A stretch of DNA of 11,736 nt from Clavulina sp. PMI_390. Taxonomy: Eukaryota; Basidiomycota; Agaricomycetes; Cantharellales; Hydnaceae. Below the pieces are notes generated by a model. The model was given only the letters and a program-made list of their open reading frames with translations, was not told the origin of the DNA and made no database searches. The position numbers and the translations under genes were made by a program. Positions 8,632 through 11,736 of this stretch are shown in pieces. Within the stretch, counting starts at the first letter, position 1. Every line of letters begins with the position of its first letter. The stretch is from assembly GCA_015039315.1 (NCBI GenBank), contig WIDE01000208.1, positions 6,837 to 18,572 of the forward strand. The letters run 5' to 3'.

Positions 8632-10219
8632 AGCAATTCAACCGTCCGACTCCGAGACCCTTCCCGGTCATGGTCCACAATACCTCGATCAACTACTGAG
8701 AACAGCCAGCCCTTCATCCTACATCCCCAAGTCATCTCGATTTGCCATTGATCCCTTCTACAACACCGTCCCGCACCTGCACAAGTAGCTTTGACAGGGC
8801 ATCGTCCCCGCCACCGCTGACGGGCATGGCATTACGGGAGCAGCAGACGTCGTCCAAGACGAACCCGGCCTGAGTGACACCGCCGCTACCTCCGCTGCTG
8901 CCATCGCATCCAAGGCAGACGAGATTTATGCAGAGTATCAGAGGAGGGCGGCTGCAGCGTCTGATGCGGAGGCTGAGGGGGAGCACGTCGCAGTGATGCT
9001 GAAGAACCTACCGGCGAATGCTTTGCCTCCCGTGAGTTTACGAGACAACTCGTGATATGTGGAATGTAAACAAGCTCATGTGACTTTGTTTGCCCGCTTC
9101 ATTATCCACATCGTCGTTATTGTCGTCGCCGTCGCTGCCTTAAATGTCTTGGACTATCTTTGGATCTCATCACTCGTACTCTCGGTGTCACTGCCACTGT
9201 CTATGGATAATGCCTGGCTCTGACCATTGCACATCGCCGCCTCGCACCTGATACTGGCTCATCTCACATGCATACTCGCTCCGTCCCACTCCATCTCAAC
9301 TAACCCGAAATAGAACCTTGACCCTGCCGAACTTCGAGAACTCTACGCACAAGCAGCAGCACAACACGGGACCGTCCCCCCACCCGCACATGGCTCACAT
9401 GACCCTCACATGCAGCACCATCTGGGACCCGAAGCATACGACAAAGCTGTATATCATCATCGGTTGGGTGTTGACGCTGACATGGATGGTGGAGCAGGAT
9501 GTGTCGCTGGTGCAGCTGGGGGTGCAGCGGGGAGGAGGAAGAAGGCAGGCAAGATGGGTAACGCAGCGCAAGGATAACCACCTACGTTTCATATTTTCTT
9601 TTTCCAACGTTGGATCGCTTAAAGGCCCGACTTACTGACAATCATCCCTCTCCGTTCCACACCCCTCAATCTACCTTTGATATCATCTCCGCTCGACACA
9701 CTGTTCGTGAACAATTCTGCTTTTCTATATCGGTGCATGCCTTTATACCTCTCCATGTTGTATAATGTGCTCGACTCAACATTCTCTCCGTCCGACTACC
9801 CATGTCTCCTGTTCATCCAACAGAAAGAAGTAGAGCTTTGACGTCGTGGTGCCATCAACCAAGGCATCAACGAACTGTCCGCCCTCATGCCCACCAACGG
9901 TAGCTTCGACAAGGCCAAGGGCGCCATCCTCACCCGCGCCGTCCAATACATTCGCTCGCTCAAGGAGAACGAGACGCGCAACATCAAGAAGTGGACGCTC
10001 GAGAAGCTACTGATGGATCAGGCGATGGGCGATCTGCAAGCGACGATCGACGAGACGCGACGGCGATGGGAGGAGGAACGGGTGAAGACGGTCACGCTGG
10101 AAAGCCAGATCGAGATGCTAAAGACGCAGGTGGCATCGTTGCAGGTGCAGTTGGGTGAGGCGACGGGGACTGCTGGTGATGCGGGCGGCGCGGGGAGTAA
10201 GCGGCAGAGGACAGAATGA
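8632..10219 (+). pseudogene. Broken bHLH-zipper transcription factor gene
   Basis: The last exon (9824-10219) encodes a basic helix-loop-helix and coiled coil: KEVE, then two damaged codons, then RRGAINQGINELSALMP, KAKGAILTRAVQYIRSLKEN, a leucine/Glu-rich zipper (LEKLLMDQAMGDLQ and onward) and a basic tail ending KRQRTE. bHLH factors of this Cbf1/USF-like kind bind E-boxes as dimers in the nucleus. The canonical KEVERRRR has CTT and TGA (9839-9841) in place of two Arg codons, so DNA binding and read-through are lost. Upstream coding-like exons are about 8640-9031 (contains DEIYAEYQRRAAAAS; donor GTGAGT at 9032) and 9314-9581 (starts NLDPAELRELYAQ after branch site CTAAC; ends TQRKDNH). Further damage: in-frame TAG and TGA at about 8787-8795, a one-base shift near 9560 that puts QRKDNH out of frame with the preceding exon, and CTACGT at 9582 where a GTACGT donor is expected. 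Apparent introns of 282 and 242 bp are long for this window. No start codon is found. Confidence 0.75.
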
Positions 10220-11258
10220 AGGCGCATGCGCGTAATTTTCCTCTCTCTCTATTTCTCCCTACTCTCGTTGTCTGTAATACTTATTTCGTCGCTTTTCCGC
10301 CATCAGTGTCGTCATGTATCTTTCCTCGTGTGGGCTCACAAACCTTTTTCTTTGCTTCTCTCCCTCCTGGCGCATTGCTCTCGGTTCCTCCTTTGGATGT
10401 ATTTACTGCCTGCTACCTCATTCTTCATGCTCACTTGCTTTTCATCCCGATCTCCATTCTCTTTTGCGCAAGTCCCGGGTGATCTCTCCGTGATGCCCTG
10501 CCCTTGCTATCCTCTTATCTCAGACCCATGCTGACTTGAGGTCCCATTGTGTGTGTTCTTAGTACATGATCAATCTGCCAATCTGACCTAGATCCAATAT
10601 CTGGCACCAGTTGAGCTACAGTGATCTGAATGGATCACTGCTCCCTGTGCTTTTGATGAGCAACATGGATATGTTGTCACTACTGAGTAATTCCTATCCC
10701 TATTCCCTTGACAGAATATAACATAATATTGTGTGCCACTGGGAAGTACCAAGTACTTGAACCTTCCTGTGTACATATGGCTTTCAGTCCTGGGAATGCT
10801 CTTTTTCTGATGAAGCCTTAACTGGTAGACATGTTAGTATCACCAAGGCTGGGCTGTGGGCGTGGAAGGGAATATGGTGTGCGGGTTGGATACCTCTCAT
10901 TTTGCATTTTGACCTCGGAAACCTAACTTCCTAATATGTGTTAGAGCTGAGCAGCAGGGGGAGCAACAAGTCTGTTAGGACTATTAGAGTAGACAATAGC
11001 GTAGAATAACTTGTAGGATTAGGTACTAGCTAAACTGCTTACATACACAAAGAAATATACTAAATCAAGTATCTACAGACACATTTCATGACTAACTACA
11101 ACAGGCAATGAATCAGATATCTATACTACAATCCAACCTGTATTGTATGATTGGCAATGGCCAATCAAATCATGTGTCATTGCCTTGTATTGGTGATACA
11201 ACAACAATATGGTAATAGCTCATGCCCCAGAGACCTGGCATTGCTTTCATTGGCCCTT
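10220..11258. other. Non-coding stretch after the bHLH pseudogene
   Basis: Positions 10220-10540 are pyrimidine-rich on the plus strand and could be old 3' untranslated sequence; the overlapping open frames there are Ser/Leu/Phe-rich and look like by-products of base composition. From about 10540 the sequence turns CpG-poor. An 8-bp-stem hairpin lies at 10619-10640 (CAGTGATC, 6-base loop, GATCACTG). Another 8-bp inverted repeat, TGATTGGC...GCCAATCA, lies near 11148-11168. I see no gene. Confidence 0.5.
10607..10618 (-). promoter_or_regulatory. Pol III box A-like motif
   Basis: On the minus strand TAGCTCAACTGG fits the tRNA box A consensus TRGCNNARYNGG at every position. About 17 bases on, GGTCAGATTGG is only a poor box B. 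No tRNA cloverleaf forms, so this is at most a SINE-like or chance promoter element. Confidence 0.2.
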
Positions 11259-11488
11259 CTGTAGGCAAGCAGGTGAGCATGATCATGTTTGGGCCTAGAC
11301 CAGAGAGCCTGGACCCAAGGCTGACAGGATCATGTTTGATCAGGAGGGTGAACAGAGAAGACCAACCCTGAGTGTTTGAGATAGCCCCACCAAGTTCTTC
11401 TTCCTTGACCCTGCAGACTGATTGGCACCCCAGATCTTGCCTTTTGTTCCACCTTCCTCCTTTGTTCTTATTTCCTCTTTTGTCCTTT
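11259..11488 (+). repeat. Dispersed repeat A, right copy (inverted relative to 1601-1830)
   Basis: This aligns to the reverse complement of 1601-1830. The best part is 11269-11330 (AGCAGGTGAGCATGATCATG onward), with patchy similarity through CACCCCAGATCTTGCCTTTT to CCTCTTTTGTCCTTT. Similarity stops at about 11488, a few bases before the presumed LTR start at 11493. It is non-coding and CpG-poor. Confidence 0.75.
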
Positions 11489-11492
11489 CTTG

Positions 11493-11736
11493 TGTTGGAA
11501 TATCAGTCAGCAATCACTGATCCTGTGATGTAGGAGATTAACGGTTATTGATCATTCTTCATTTTCCGCTCATTTCTTTTCTGATCCTATCATCAAGGAC
11601 TTAGTAATCACTTTGCTTAGTCACTGATTTCATTAGTCAGACTTTTCATTTCTCTTAGTATAAAAGTACAAACTCTGTTGCTGGATATCCCTCAGTTCTC
11701 TCTCAGCTTTGCTATTGAGAGTCTGAGGTCTGTCCC
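11493..11736 (+). mobile_element. Probable LTR retrotransposon end, cut by the window edge
   Basis: The segment begins TGTTGGAATATCAG, a TG-starting terminus of the kind seen at Copia-type LTRs. About 165 bases later it has a TATA box followed by a pyrimidine/CTCTC-rich stretch, which is the order expected of U3 and R. It begins almost exactly where homology between the two repeat A copies ends, as if inserted into or next to that repeat. No primer-binding site, second LTR or gag/pol is inside the window, so whether it is a solo LTR or a full element cannot be told. Confidence 0.5.
11659..11666 (+). promoter_or_regulatory. TATA box of the presumed LTR
   Basis: TATAAAAG sits about 165 bases into the presumed LTR and is followed by CT-rich sequence. 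It fits the U3 core promoter of an LTR element. Confidence 0.45.

Noticed and set aside
9032..9313. A further bHLH exon within the 282-bp gap
   Set aside because: I found no frame with coding character there. The TCG-rich stretch at about 9110-9142 is a simple sequence, and a good branch site (CTAAC) with acceptor closes the gap as an intron.
9887..10219. A standalone 110-residue protein starting at the Met of the bHLH loop
   Set aside because: The frame is open further upstream to the TGA at 9839 and contains helix 1. Starting at this Met would lose helix 1, so it is not a sensible Id-like inhibitor. It is the tail of a broken gene.
10216..10534. Two overlapping hydrophobic plus-strand frames that could be read as a membrane protein
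   Set aside because: The hydrophobicity follows from CT-rich composition. The two frames are equally open and overlap each other, so 3' untranslated sequence is likelier.
10545..10640. tRNA gene on the minus strand
   Set aside because: Only box A matches. There is no pairable acceptor or T-arm and no proper box B.

Overview
The window looks like a piece of an Agaricomycete (mushroom-forming basidiomycete) genome. The reasons are the genes split by 47-60 bp introns with GTRNGT-type donors and CTRAY-type branch sites, a fungal tyrosine-kinase-like (TKL-type) kinase fused to TPR-like repeats, a fungal bHLH factor, and blocks of repeat DNA that are strongly poor in CpG. The genus cannot be fixed from sequence alone.

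Layout, left to right. Positions 1-1158 hold no gene I can support. Positions 1159-1345 hold an AT-rich foldback (MITE-like) element. Positions 1601-1830 are one copy of a dispersed repeat whose inverted partner lies at 11259-11488. Positions 1831-2270 contain a TTAA-rich patch with a perfect short palindrome. Positions 2271-2415 are one copy of a second dispersed repeat, with a direct partner at 8510-8631.

The main gene runs on the minus strand from 5423 to 2544. Its six exons join cleanly, all at phase 0, into an 868-residue protein: a low-complexity N-terminus, a TKL-type kinase domain and a C-terminal TPR-like helical domain. Upstream of it, on the same strand at 8282-6158, lies a decayed relative. 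It keeps the TPR-like C-terminus and one intron at the matching position, but carries an unrelated N-terminal domain instead of the kinase. It has two in-frame stops, frameshifts and an apparently lost splice acceptor. The pair suggests a family in which one TPR module is combined with different N-terminal effector or sensor domains.

On the plus strand at 8632-10219 is a broken bHLH-zipper transcription factor gene. A stop codon lies in its DNA-binding basic region, with further upstream stops, a frameshift and a mutated splice donor. Its 5' end abuts a repeat. The rest (10220-11258) is non-coding, and the right edge starts what looks like an LTR at 11493 with a TATA box.

Base usage is a mosaic. 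About 1100-5050 and 10540-11736 are depleted in CpG and rich in TpG/CpA, whereas about 5100-10500 is CpG-rich. The two copies of the second repeat, one in each compartment, differ mainly by CpG in one and TpG/CpA in the other. This points to methylation- or RIP-like decay acting on only part of the locus. The only gene that looks intact straddles that boundary.
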